A stretch of DNA of 64,000 bases from Corynebacterium sp. TAE3-ERU12. Lineage in GTDB: Bacteria; Actinomycetota; Actinomycetes; Mycobacteriales; Mycobacteriaceae. Below, piece by piece: positions 29,434 to 38,108 of this stretch. Where the stretch lies: contig NZ_JAHUTM010000004.1 in NCBI RefSeq assembly GCF_019209905.1, positions 1-64,000 on the forward strand, in the 5' to 3' direction. The notes under the pieces were generated by a model. It was given only the letters and a program-made list of their open reading frames with translations. It was not told the origin of the DNA and ran no database searches. A program made the translations under genes and the position numbers. Every line of letters starts with the position of its first letter. Positions within the stretch are counted from its first letter, which is position 1.

Positions 29434-30135
29434 GTGGTCTCCATGTCTGACTCGATTACTATCTCCGACTCGTATAACGGCGACCCCGCCCGCGGCGAGG
29501 TGCAACACGTCCGCGTCGGCGAAATCGATGTGTACAAGACGGCTGTCGGCGAGATGTCGAATAACGCCTACCTTCTCGCCGCTGGCGACGAAGCTGTGCT
29601 CATCGACGCTGCCGACGAGGCTGATCACCTGCTCGCGCTGATGGAACACGTCGGGAAAACGGTGAAGTACGTGGTGACCACCCACGCCCACTTCGACCAT
29701 TTCCAGGCTCTCGATGAGGTGCTGCGGACCACCGGCGCCGCCCATATCGCCTCCACCCTGGACGCGCCGGAACTGCCCTGCCCGACCGATATGACCATGG
29801 ATCACGGCGACGTGTTGTTCTTCGGTCCTGGCGTTGATGTGGTGTGTTTCATCCTGCGTGGCCACACCAGGGGTGGGCTGTGCCTAGCCCTGGACCCGGC
29901 CCGGGAAGACCACGAAGATGATGCCGCGCACCTGTTTGTGGGCGACTCACTATTCCCCGGCGGTGTCGGCAAGACCACCACTAATGAGGCATTTGGCCAG
30001 CTCATGGATGATGTTGAGGAGCGTGTCTTCGCCGTTTACCCCGATTCCACCCAGGTTCACCCTGGGCACGGCGCTGATACCACCGTCGGAGCTGAGCGGC
30101 CGCATCTGCCCGAGTGGCGCCAGCGAGGTTGGTGA
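29434..30135 (+). CDS. MBL-fold (metallo-beta-lactamase superfamily) hydrolase
   Basis: A 233-residue cytoplasmic hydrolase of the glyoxalase II-like group. It has the metal motif THAHFDHF (HxHxDH), a later GHTRGGLCL histidine motif, a GDSLFPGGVGKT segment and VHPGHGADT near the end, giving the full set of two-zinc ligands. It is transcribed divergently from uvrA. No ribosome binding site is visible. A TACGAT -10 box at 29422-29427 would start RNA at about the GTG at 29434, so the message may be leaderless; the ATG at 29443 is the alternative start. Substrate unknown (thioester or persulfide hydrolysis are common in the family). Confidence 0.88.
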   Translation: MVSMSDSITISDSYNGDPARGEVQHVRVGEIDVYKTAVGEMSNNAYLLAAGDEAVLIDAADEADHLLALMEHVGKTVKYVVTTHAHFDHFQALDEVLRTTGAAHIASTLDAPELPCPTDMTMDHGDVLFFGPGVDVVCFILRGHTRGGLCLALDPAREDHEDDAAHLFVGDSLFPGGVGKTTTNEAFGQLMDDVEERVFAVYPDSTQVHPGHGADTTVGAERPHLPEWRQRGW

Positions 30136-30141
30136 ACCCCG

Positions 30142-30281
30142 TATAATCGTGGAAACAACTACGGTGTGGGATTCCTCGCAGCATTAGACTGTCGAAATGA
30201 ATATCCTCTAACACCGTATTCCCTGTTGGTTCGACCGACAGGGTGCATTACCCGGTGGCTATTAGGCCACCATCCCAACAC
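30142..30281 (+). ncRNA. Structured leader RNA with two competing pairings (candidate cis-regulator)
   Basis: A -10 box TATAAT (30142-30147) predicts an RNA starting near 30154. The leader can close a multi-branched structure by pairing GTGTGGGAT (30164-30172) with ATCCCAACAC (30272-30281). Inside are two clean hairpins: CCCTGTTGGT/ACCGACAGGG (30221-30243) and GGTGGC/GCCACC (about 30254-30272). However ACGGTGT (30161-30167) is also perfectly complementary to ACACCGT (30211-30217), and this pairing excludes the first. The ribosome binding site AGGAG follows directly (30284-30288). The structure suggests a riboswitch-like or attenuation device of unknown ligand; I match it to no known motif. 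Confidence 0.45.
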
Positions 30282-30298
30282 TCAGGAGTTGACCGTCA

Positions 30299-31276
30299 AT
30301 GATCCGTAAGCTCGCCCGCCCGATGCTTGCCACGGTGTTTATCGCCGATGGCATTGAAACCCTTAAAAACAAGGACGATTACGTCGACGGCGCCCGTACC
30401 GTTCTCGGCAAGGCCCGCAAGGTCGTCCCGCCGCAGTACTCTTCCTTTATCCCCGATTCCCCGAAGAGCGCGGTGACCGCTTCTGCCGGCACCCGCGTTG
30501 CCGCCGGTTCCCTCTTCGCCCTGGGCAAGTTCCCGCGGGTTTCCGCTGGTGCCCTCGCTGTCACCCAGGTCGCCGCACTGATGGCCCGCCATGACTTCTG
30601 GGCCGCCAAGAACGGTGAGGAGAAGAAGGAGAAGCGTTCCGGCTTCGTTACCGACTTGGGTCTTTTGGGCGGGCTTGTACTCGCCACTGCCGATACCGAG
30701 GGCAAGCCGGGCCTGGCCTGGCGCGCCGAGCATGCCGGTAAGCAGGTCAATAAGAAGGTCCAGGCTGCTCTGCCGACGAAGTCTGAGGCTGAGAAGACCC
30801 GCGAGAAGCTGCAGGAGCGCACCCAGGAGTTCACTGGTGTGGCTAAGGAGCGCGCCGGTCAGCTCGCCGGTGCCGCCACCGCCGGCACTGCCGCCGCCGC
30901 AGCTTATGTCGATGACAATAAGGACGACTGGAAGGACACCGTTTCTTCCTTCGCCGAGGAAGCTCGCGAGACTGTCTCCAAGGTTGTCGAGGAAGCTCGC
31001 GAAAAGGCCGCTGATGTCGCCGATGACCTTGACCTGGAGAACACCGTCAAGGATGTGCGCGCCAATGCCGATAAGGGCATCCAGACCGCCCGTAAGGAAG
31101 GCGAGAAGCAGCTCAAGTCCGCTCGTAAGCAGGCCAAGAAGCAGCAGAAGAACCTGAAGCTGTCCCGTAAGCAGAAGAAGCAGATCAATAAGGCACGCGG
31201 TGAGGCCGTCAAGCGCGCCAAGAAGCGCGCTAAGGACATCCGCAAGCGCCAGAATAAGGGCCTGCTTTCCCGCTAA
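30299..31276 (+). CDS. DoxX-like membrane protein with a long lysine-rich coiled C-terminal tail
   Basis: The 325-residue protein has an N-terminal DoxX-type region (residues about 1-150), beginning MIRKLARPMLATVFIADGIE and with three or four hydrophobic helices. It then carries a very hydrophilic tail of about 170 residues with alternating Lys and Glu/Ala that should form a coiled coil (residues about 160-275), ending in an extremely basic stretch rich in KK and KR. DoxX proteins act in membrane redox or sulfur metabolism in some bacteria; the role here is unknown. CAGGAG lies 13 bases before the ATG. A structured leader precedes it. The tail resembles nucleic-acid- or cell-wall-associated basic tails seen in some mycolate bacteria; this is inference. 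Confidence 0.8.
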   Translation: MIRKLARPMLATVFIADGIETLKNKDDYVDGARTVLGKARKVVPPQYSSFIPDSPKSAVTASAGTRVAAGSLFALGKFPRVSAGALAVTQVAALMARHDFWAAKNGEEKKEKRSGFVTDLGLLGGLVLATADTEGKPGLAWRAEHAGKQVNKKVQAALPTKSEAEKTREKLQERTQEFTGVAKERAGQLAGAATAGTAAAAAYVDDNKDDWKDTVSSFAEEARETVSKVVEEAREKAADVADDLDLENTVKDVRANADKGIQTARKEGEKQLKSARKQAKKQQKNLKLSRKQKKQINKARGEAVKRAKKRAKDIRKRQNKGLLSR

Positions 31277-31408
31277 AGCCCCTTGCTAGCTCCGTTACCG
31301 TGAGCTGACGAACCCCCGCTGGCTATCCACAGCCGGTGGGGGTTTGTCGCGTCTATACTTATGCTCTTTAACTCCCCAGGCCCGTACCCGACGCCGTGAA
31401 AGGTTGCC

Positions 31409-33658
31409 GTGACCGACGCACATCCGGACTTCCGCGCTGAGCAGGCGATGCTCGACCGGATTTACGCGCACCTTGATGCTGAGCGCGTTCGTGATGAGCG
31501 CAGCCTGCGTGCGGTCCAGTTGGATGATGACCCGTTGCCGCAGGCCCGGGTGGAACGCGAGGTGGAGTACCACCGGTTGCAGCAGCGGCTAGAGCAGTTG
31601 CGTGCGGCAGAGGTGGGCCTGGTTTTCGGGCGCATTGATATCGACGATGAGGACCCGGATAATCCTGTCCCCGGCGCCGAGCAGCAGGATCGCCGGTATA
31701 TCGGCAGGTTAGGGCTTTCCGATGCTGAGGATGACTACCGCAGTGTCCTTATGGATTGGCGTGCCCCGCAGGCCCGCGCGTTTTATCTGGCGACCACTGC
31801 GCACCCGGAGGGGGTGAGCCTGCGTCGGCATGTTCGTACCCGCAGCCGCCGGGTACGTGCCTTGGATGATGAGTGGTTGCAAGCACCTGATGGGGCGCGC
31901 TGTCGTCCCGAGTCGAGTCCGGATTCTGGGGTCGGCGGTGAGGCCGTGCTGCGGGAGGTACTGGATTCGGCCCGCACCGGCCAGATGCGTGGGATTGTGG
32001 AGACCATCCAGCGGGAGCAGGACCTGGTTATTCGCGACCAGACCCAGCAGACCATGGTTGTCCAGGGCGGTCCTGGTACCGGTAAGACTGCGGTTGCGCT
32101 GCACCGGGTAGCGTGGTTGCTCTACACGCACCGCGCTCGCCTGGAAAAAACCGGGGTGCTCATTTTGGGCCCTAACCCGGAGTTTTTGGACTACATTTCG
32201 CGCGTGCTGCCCAGCCTCGGTGAGACCGGCGTGGTGTTGTCCACTATCGCGGATCTCTACCCGGGAGTGCAGGGCCGTGGCGTGGAGTCGTTGTTGACCC
32301 AGGAGGTCAAGGGCTCTGTTGCGATGGTCGATATTCTGCGGCAGGCGGTCCGGGATCGCCAGCTTGTGCCGGATGAGCCCATTGCGCTCACCTGGGATCA
32401 GTTGACGATTCGCATTACGCCGAAGATGGTCAAGGCTGCGCGCACTCGGGCCCGGCGGTCCCAGAAGCCGCATAATATTGCCCGCCCGGTGTTCCGGGAG
32501 CATCTTATTGAGTCGGTGGCCCAGGATATTGCGGCCCAGATTGGGTCCGATCCGCTTGGTGGGGAGAATCTGCTGTCGGCTACTGATATCGCGGATTTGC
32601 GTGATGAGTTGGCTGAGGAGCCTGCCGTCTCAGAGGTCTTGGACGAGCTGTGGCCACTGCTGACCCCGCAGCAGGTGTTGGCTGATTTGTTCTCCGATGA
32701 GGATCGGATTGCCGCGGCCGCATATGAGTATGACGAGGAAACCCAGGAGGCGCTGTTCCGCGCTGATGGCGCGATGTTTGGCCCCTCCGATCCGCCTTTG
32801 CTTGATGAGCTTGCCGACGTTCTGGGCGATACCGGCGGCGATGCTGATGAGGAAAATCGGCAGCAGTGGTTGGCGCAGATTGAGGAAGCCCAAGACGCGC
32901 TGGATGTGCTGACCGGTTCTGCTTCCCAGGATCTTGATGATGGTTTCGCCCCGGAGATTCTGATGGCCTATGACTTGATTGACGCTGAGGCGCTTGCGGA
33001 GCGACAGCAGCATCGGGAGCATCGCACCACTGCGCAGCGCGCTGCTTCTGATATGCGGTGGGCCTTTGGCCATGTCGTCGTGGATGAGGCCCAGGAGCTT
33101 TCGGCCATGGCGTGGCGTATGGTGCGTCGGCGCAGCCCTAATGGGTGGATGACGGTGGTGGGCGATATCGCCCAGACCAGTTCCCCGGCTGGTGCGGAGA
33201 GCTGGGCTGATGCCCTGGAGCCGATTTTGGCTAGCCGTTGGCGGGTGCATGAGATGACGGTGAATTACCGCACTCCCGCGGAGGTGATGGCTGTGGCGGC
33301 ACGGGTATTGGCGAAGATATCGCCGGATATTGTTGCGCCACGGTCGATTCGGTCCACCGGCCAGCCGGTGCGTCGGTTAGCCGGTGCTGTCACTGATAGT
33401 GCCGAGCTTGCTCGGCGTGCCGACGATGTCGCCGACCAACTGCGCGCCACCCACCCGGATCGCCTCGTGGAGGTCATTTCCCCGCAGACCGTCACTGCCT
33501 GCAAGGGCCTGGAGTTTGATCACGTGGTTGTGGTGCACCCGGACGCGATCGCCGATGCGTCCCCGCAGGGACTGCAGGATTTATATGTGGCGATGACGCG
33601 AGCAACCCAGTCGCTGACCATTATTGGGCCAGCGACGGTGCTCGATGAGGAAAACTAG
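31409..33658 (+). CDS. HelD-type superfamily 1 helicase (RNA polymerase-associated)
   Basis: A 749-residue UvrD/Rep-like ATPase. It has an N-terminal coiled-coil arm (about residues 1-80), Walker A GGPGTGKT near 220, Walker B/motif II VDEAQE near 557, and CKGLEFDHVVV with YVAMTRA near the end. The long, acidic N-terminal arm and overall layout fit the HelD family, which removes stalled RNA polymerase from DNA and in some actinobacteria protects against rifampicin. The GTG start at 31409 has AAAGG 5 bases upstream. It stands alone; a small membrane protein gene is convergent just downstream. Helicase family is clear; HelD function is inference. Confidence 0.85.
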   Translation: MTDAHPDFRAEQAMLDRIYAHLDAERVRDERSLRAVQLDDDPLPQARVEREVEYHRLQQRLEQLRAAEVGLVFGRIDIDDEDPDNPVPGAEQQDRRYIGRLGLSDAEDDYRSVLMDWRAPQARAFYLATTAHPEGVSLRRHVRTRSRRVRALDDEWLQAPDGARCRPESSPDSGVGGEAVLREVLDSARTGQMRGIVETIQREQDLVIRDQTQQTMVVQGGPGTGKTAVALHRVAWLLYTHRARLEKTGVLILGPNPEFLDYISRVLPSLGETGVVLSTIADLYPGVQGRGVESLLTQEVKGSVAMVDILRQAVRDRQLVPDEPIALTWDQLTIRITPKMVKAARTRARRSQKPHNIARPVFREHLIESVAQDIAAQIGSDPLGGENLLSATDIADLRDELAEEPAVSEVLDELWPLLTPQQVLADLFSDEDRIAAAAYEYDEETQEALFRADGAMFGPSDPPLLDELADVLGDTGGDADEENRQQWLAQIEEAQDALDVLTGSASQDLDDGFAPEILMAYDLIDAEALAERQQHREHRTTAQRAASDMRWAFGHVVVDEAQELSAMAWRMVRRRSPNGWMTVVGDIAQTSSPAGAESWADALEPILASRWRVHEMTVNYRTPAEVMAVAARVLAKISPDIVAPRSIRSTGQPVRRLAGAVTDSAELARRADDVADQLRATHPDRLVEVISPQTVTACKGLEFDHVVVVHPDAIADASPQGLQDLYVAMTRATQSLTIIGPATVLDEEN

Positions 33659-33665
33659 CTGCTCA

Positions 33666-33977
33666 TTAGAAGACCAGGAGCATCGCTAGCACCGTGATCC
33701 ACCATGGCGAGGCAGCGGTGAGGAACGCGGCGATAAAGAGCAGGAAATGCCGGGTTACCAGCGCAATGCCTAAGGCGGTAGCTGCGCAGAGCAGCACCAT
33801 CGGGATGACCACGATGAGCGGCATCGACAATCCTGCATACGTCGGCAGCAGCACTGTCGATGCCGCGAATGCCAGGCCGACCAGGATCAGTAACCAGCCG
33901 ACCCACACCGCAACGCGGTGGGTTTCGGTGGCCGACTTCCCCGATACTTTTGCGGGCTTGGCGACGCGCTGGGCCAT
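33666..33977 (-). CDS. Small membrane protein
   Basis: A 103-residue protein with a basic N-terminus (about 20 residues) followed by three hydrophobic helices separated by very short loops: VAVWVGWLLILVGLAFAAST, LIVVIPMVLLCAATALGIAL and a C-terminal FLLFIAAFL... segment. No family is recognised. It is convergent with the HelD-like gene (7-base gap) and lies 26 bases downstream of the universal stress protein gene on the same strand, so may be co-transcribed with it. Confidence 0.7.
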   Translation of the reverse strand: MAQRVAKPAKVSGKSATETHRVAVWVGWLLILVGLAFAASTVLLPTYAGLSMPLIVVIPMVLLCAATALGIALVTRHFLLFIAAFLTAASPWWITVLAMLLVF

Positions 33978-34003
33978 ATGGTTCCTCGGTATGTAGTGGC
34001 TGT

Positions 34004-34441
34004 TTAGACGGTGTGCACAATCATCACGTCGCAGTCGGACTGACGGGCGACGTCGGCAGGCACCGAACCGAGCAGGCGGCCGGTCAGCGAGTTGATACCG
34101 CGGTTGCCGACGACGAGCAGGTCTGCGTTGTGGTTGTTCACGATGTCCATGAGGACCTGCACCGGCGCGCCGGCGCGGACCTCGGTTTCAATCTTGGTGG
34201 CACCAACCTTCTTGGCTGCCTCCGTGGCGGAGGCGAGGTTCTTAGCAGCGGTGTCGTCACCCACGACGATGACGGAATCCTGGCGCAGCGTCGAGGATGC
34301 GTCATTCTCCGAGTCGTAGAAGGCACAGCCAATGATCAGGGTTGCGTCGAAAGCGGCGGCGATTCCCGCTGCGCGTTCGACAGCCAGCAAGGAGGACTTG
34401 GATCCATCGGTGCCCACAGCAATGGTCTGGTACGCGCTCAT
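34004..34441 (-). CDS. Universal stress protein (UspA family)
   Basis: A 145-residue single-domain UspA protein. It starts MSAYQTIAVGTDGS, with the strand and loop that begin the Usp fold, and has the ATP-binding signature GNRGINSLTGRLLGSVPADV (G-2x-G-9x-GS). ATP-binding members respond to starvation, redox and other stresses. A ribosome binding site AGGGAAGG lies about 8 bases upstream. It is followed on the same strand by a small membrane protein gene. Confidence 0.93.
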   Translation of the reverse strand: MSAYQTIAVGTDGSKSSLLAVERAAGIAAAFDATLIIGCAFYDSENDASSTLRQDSVIVVGDDTAAKNLASATEAAKKVGATKIETEVRAGAPVQVLMDIVNNHNADLLVVGNRGINSLTGRLLGSVPADVARQSDCDVMIVHTV

Positions 34442-34548
34442 AAAAATGCCTTCCCTAAGGTGCGGTATGTGCTGGTTATCACGTATTCACGGGCGAACCG
34501 CGATATGTCTGAAGGGTACCAAAACTATTGCCGGTAGCGGCAGAGGGG

Positions 34549-36648
34549 TTAGTCAATTCCTGCTTCCTCCATACCGCGGTATTCCTTCTTCAGTTCCGCG
34601 ATCTCATCACGCAAACGCCCAGCGAGCTCGAATTTCAGCTCCCTGGCAGCAGCACCCATCTGGTCGGTGAGTTCGTCGATGAGCTTCTTCAGCTGCGCCC
34701 GCGGCATGGTCGACGGGTCCACACCAGCGGCCACCGCGGCGTCGCCGGCAGCGTCTTCGGCCTCTTCGCCAGCCATCTCGTGAACCTGGTCGAGAATATC
34801 GGCGATTTTTTTCCGCAGCGGCTGCGGGTCCACCCCGTGTTCAGTGTTGTAGGCAATCTGCTTTTCGCGGCGGCGCTCTGTTTCTTCAATAGCCTGCGCC
34901 ATGGAATCGGTGATGGTGTCGGCATACATATGCACCTCACCGGAGACATTTCGGGCGGCACGACCAATGGTCTGAATAAGGGACTTCGTCGACCGCAAAA
35001 AACCTTCCTTATCCGCATCCAGGATCGACACCAGCGACACTTCAGGCAGGTCAAGGCCCTCACGCAGCAGGTTGATGCCGACTAACACGTCGTAATCGCC
35101 GAGGCGGAGTTGGCGCAGCAATTCCACGCGGCGCAGGGTATCGACGTCGGAATGCATATAGCGCACCCGAATACCGGATTCGAGCAGGTAGTCGGTGAGA
35201 TCCTCGGCCATTTTCTTCGTCAGCGTCGTAACCAGCACGCGTTCGTCTTTATCGGTGCGCTGCCGAATCTCGTGGATAAGGTCATCAATTTGTCCCTTGG
35301 TGGGCTTGACGACGACCTTTGGGTCGACCAGGCCGGTGGGTCGAATGACCTGCTCAACGTACTCGCCGCCGGTTTTCTGCAGCTCGTAGTCGCCGGGGGT
35401 TGCCGACATGAACACAACCTGGCCGACGCGACTGTCGAATTCCTCAAACGTCAACGGGCGGTTATCCAGCGCCGAAGGCAGCCGGAAACCGAAATCGACG
35501 AGGTTACGTTTCCGGGCCGCATCACCGTTGAACATGCCACCAATCTGCGGCACCGTCACGTGGGACTCATCAATGATGGTGAGGAAATCCTCGGGGAAAT
35601 AATCGATCAGTGTTGCTGGCGCAGAACCGGCGGCGCGGCCGTCGATATGCTTCGAATAGTTCTCAATGCCGGTACAGAAACCGACCTGTTCGATCATCTC
35701 CAGGTCAAACTCGGTACGCATGCGCAGCCGCTGGGCTTCCAGCAGCTTGCCGCGGTTTTCCAATTCCGCAAGACGCTCATCGAGTTCCTCGCGGATATCG
35801 GCAATGGCGCGTTCCATGCGCTCCGGCCCGGCCACATAGTGCGTGGCGGGGAAAATACGCAGCTGGTCGACCTGGCGCACCACATCCCCGGTAACGGGGT
35901 TGAGGTAGTAAAGACAGTCAATCTCGTCGCCGAAGAACTCGACCCGCACCGCCAACTCCTCATAGGCGGGGATGATGTCAACGACGTCGCCCTTGACGCG
36001 GAAAGTACCCCGGGTGAAGGCAACATCATTGCGGGCGTACTGGATATCCACCAACAAACGGAGGAACGCATCCCGCTCCACCTCCTCGCCTTCTTTGAGC
36101 ACCACCGAACGGTCAAGATACGACTGCGGCGTGCCCAGGCCATAGATGCAGGAAACAGAGCTGACCACCACCACATCACGCCGCGAGAGCAGGTTCGAGG
36201 TGGCCGCGTGGCGCAGCCGCTCAACGTCCTCATTAATGGAGGAGTCCTTCTCGATATAGGTATCGGTCTGCGCGATATACGCCTCTGGTTGGTAGTAGTC
36301 GTAGTAACTGACGAAGTACTCCACCGCATTATTGGGCAGCAGGGACCGCAGTTCATTGGCCAGCTGGGCGGCCAGGGTCTTATTCGGCGCCATCACCAGC
36401 GTCGGGCGCTGCATTTTTTCGATCAACCAGGCGGCAGTAGCGGACTTGCCGGTACCGGTGGCGCCCATGAGCACCACCTCACGCTCACCGCGTTGCAGGC
36501 GCTCGGTGAGTTCCTTAATCGCCTGGGGCTGGTCGCCGGCGGGCTCGTAGTCGCTGACGACCTCGAAGGGGGCGGTGGAACGCTCAATCTCGCCGACGGG
36601 GCGAAATTCCGACTGTGCGAGAACGGGGTACTCAGCTGCAAACGCCAT
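34549..36648 (-). CDS. uvrB: Excinuclease ABC subunit B
   Basis: UvrB is the helicase-like damage verifier of nucleotide-excision repair. The 699-residue protein has Walker A GATGTGKS, the DNA-inserting beta hairpin [10 protein letters not shown], motif VI (QTIGRAARN) and a C-terminal UVR domain that binds UvrC. The start [15 protein letters not shown] fits actinobacterial UvrB. The aztD-like gene lies upstream and ends in a strong terminator, so uvrB must have its own promoter within the short gap at 36649-36668 or overlapping the terminator; no SOS box is seen there. Confidence 0.98.
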   Translation of the reverse strand: MAFAAEYPVLAQSEFRPVGEIERSTAPFEVVSDYEPAGDQPQAIKELTERLQRGEREVVLMGATGTGKSATAAWLIEKMQRPTLVMAPNKTLAAQLANELRSLLPNNAVEYFVSYYDYYQPEAYIAQTDTYIEKDSSINEDVERLRHAATSNLLSRRDVVVVSSVSCIYGLGTPQSYLDRSVVLKEGEEVERDAFLRLLVDIQYARNDVAFTRGTFRVKGDVVDIIPAYEELAVRVEFFGDEIDCLYYLNPVTGDVVRQVDQLRIFPATHYVAGPERMERAIADIREELDERLAELENRGKLLEAQRLRMRTEFDLEMIEQVGFCTGIENYSKHIDGRAAGSAPATLIDYFPEDFLTIIDESHVTVPQIGGMFNGDAARKRNLVDFGFRLPSALDNRPLTFEEFDSRVGQVVFMSATPGDYELQKTGGEYVEQVIRPTGLVDPKVVVKPTKGQIDDLIHEIRQRTDKDERVLVTTLTKKMAEDLTDYLLESGIRVRYMHSDVDTLRRVELLRQLRLGDYDVLVGINLLREGLDLPEVSLVSILDADKEGFLRSTKSLIQTIGRAARNVSGEVHMYADTITDSMAQAIEETERRREKQIAYNTEHGVDPQPLRKKIADILDQVHEMAGEEAEDAAGDAAVAAGVDPSTMPRAQLKKLIDELTDQMGAAARELKFELAGRLRDEIAELKKEYRGMEEAGID

Positions 36649-36667
36649 GGCACCACCCTACTCAGAC

Positions 36668-36704
36668 CAAAAATGGCCGGGCCTCACTAGGAGGCACGGC
36701 CATT
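36668..36704 (-). terminator. Strong rho-independent terminator of the aztD-like gene
   Basis: On the minus strand AATGGCCGTGCCTC pairs with GAGGCCCGGCCATT (one mismatch) around a short CTAGT-like loop, and is followed by TTTTT. It lies 25 bases after the aztD-like stop. Confidence 0.85.
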
Positions 36705-36728
36705 ATCGGTGAGCGAAGCTAGAGCGAA

Positions 36729-38069
36729 TTAGCCCTGGGTGGCGATGATTTCGCTCGGGGTTTCGGGCAGCTCAACGCTGAGGGTGTCATCCTTACCGGT
36801 CAGGTCGATGACGTAGAGCTTCTTGTTCTCCGGGTCAGTGACGTAGGCGGTCATGCCGGCAACGGAGACCGCGGGGCGGCCTTCCTGCCAGTCCTCGGGG
36901 ACCTCCCACTTGTCGAGGACGTCGATGGACTTGGTGATCTCGCCTTCCTCAGGGTCGATCAGGTGCAGCTTGCCGTCAGTACCGAGCACCACAGCGGTGT
37001 TGTCCTCCGCCATTGCCAGGGAGCGGAAGGAGTAGTTGACATCACCCAGGTCGATGATGTTCATCTTCTCGTCCTTGACGTCGACGATGGCGACCTTATT
37101 CGGCAGGGCGCGCTCGTCCTTGTCCGCGGCTTCCTTGTCGTTGTCGTAGTCGGTCAGCACGAAGCGGCCGTCTTCATTGGTGAACTCAGAGGCAATCCGG
37201 CCGTACTCATCGGGGGACTTCACCTTGGTGACTTCGCCGTCCTTGTACAGCAGGGCACCGTCGACGCAACCCACCAGGACGGTCTTACCGGCCTCAGCGG
37301 CACCGTGGGCACCTTCGCACTCTTCGAAGCGCTTAAGTTCCTTGCCCTCGGCGTCGTACTGGGCAACACCGATGCGGTCGCCTTCATCATCGGACAGGGT
37401 GACCATGTAGGTGTCGTCTTCACCGCGCACCGCAATGCCGTGGTGAGCGGGGACCTCGAACTGGTCGGTGACAGCCATACCCGTCAGGCGCACATCCGTG
37501 ACCTGGCCGGACTTGTCATCGAAGAGGGTGGCGTAGCGCTTACCGCCAACGACGTGGCCGGGCTCTTTGGCGTCGACTTCGAAGTCGGTGAAGCTCGGGT
37601 CACCGGCGTAGTGGTGGAAGTGGTCACCGTGGGCGCGGCGGTAGGAACCGATATCGAGCACCTTGAACTTATCTTCGGTGCTGACGAAGACGTGGCGACC
37701 ATCACCGGCGGGGTTCAGGCGGAGGAAACCGTCAGCGTCGAACTCGTCAAGAACCTCGGGGTTTTCGCCTTCCTGGAGGTCGCCGCCATCGAGGACGAGC
37801 ACACCACCGTCGTAGGAGATAGCCACGCGCGGCTCGGGAGCGGAAACCTCGGGCAGCGAGGCGCCTTCGCCGACACCATCCTCGTGGTCGTGCCCCTCGT
37901 GGTCATCGCCGTCGTGATCGTGACCCTCGTGGTCGTGGTCTTCCTGATCAACGGCGTCGGTGGCGGTCTCGGCCGCCTTGGTGTCTTCATCGGAGCTACA
38001 TGCGCCGAGCATCAGCGCAGAGGTGCCCAGCACAGCAAGGGCAATACGGGAGTTAGTGGTGTTCGTCAT
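36729..38069 (-). CDS. AztD-like zinc metallochaperone lipoprotein
   Basis: Secreted lipoprotein with signal peptide and lipobox LMLGAC (Cys near 24 of the mature start), followed by a His/Asp-rich loop with repeats like DHEGHDH (residues about 42-65) and then a beta-propeller-like domain of about 350 residues containing RRAHGDHFHHYAGDP. This arrangement matches the periplasmic zinc chaperones that hand zinc to AztC-type binding proteins. I choose the ATG at 38067-38069. The upstream GTG at 38078 overlaps a -10 box (TAATGT at 38077-38082), which would start RNA right at the ATG, giving a leaderless message. A Zur-like palindrome overlaps the -35. No zinc ABC transporter genes are nearby. Confidence 0.82.
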   Translation of the reverse strand: MTNTTNSRIALAVLGTSALMLGACSSDEDTKAAETATDAVDQEDHDHEGHDHDGDDHEGHDHEDGVGEGASLPEVSAPEPRVAISYDGGVLVLDGGDLQEGENPEVLDEFDADGFLRLNPAGDGRHVFVSTEDKFKVLDIGSYRRAHGDHFHHYAGDPSFTDFEVDAKEPGHVVGGKRYATLFDDKSGQVTDVRLTGMAVTDQFEVPAHHGIAVRGEDDTYMVTLSDDEGDRIGVAQYDAEGKELKRFEECEGAHGAAEAGKTVLVGCVDGALLYKDGEVTKVKSPDEYGRIASEFTNEDGRFVLTDYDNDKEAADKDERALPNKVAIVDVKDEKMNIIDLGDVNYSFRSLAMAEDNTAVVLGTDGKLHLIDPEEGEITKSIDVLDKWEVPEDWQEGRPAVSVAGMTAYVTDPENKKLYVIDLTGKDDTLSVELPETPSEIIATQG

Positions 38070-38087
38070 GCCGAACACATTAACCCT

Positions 38088-38108
38088 TAATGGAAATGTA
38101 TTTCAACT
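38088..38108 (-). promoter_or_regulatory. Zur-like operator at the aztD-like promoter
   Basis: TAATGGAAATGTATTTCAACT has the inverted arms GAAAT/ATTTC around GT and resembles the actinobacterial Zur box (TAATGAAAATNATTTTCATTA type). It overlaps the -35 TTGAAA (38101-38106) of the leaderless promoter. Zinc would therefore repress the gene. It also touches the 3' end of coaE. Confidence 0.65.

Noticed and set aside
35110-36690. 526-residue open frame antisense to uvrB
   Set aside because: Complementary to conserved uvrB codons; no start signal and no recognisable domain.
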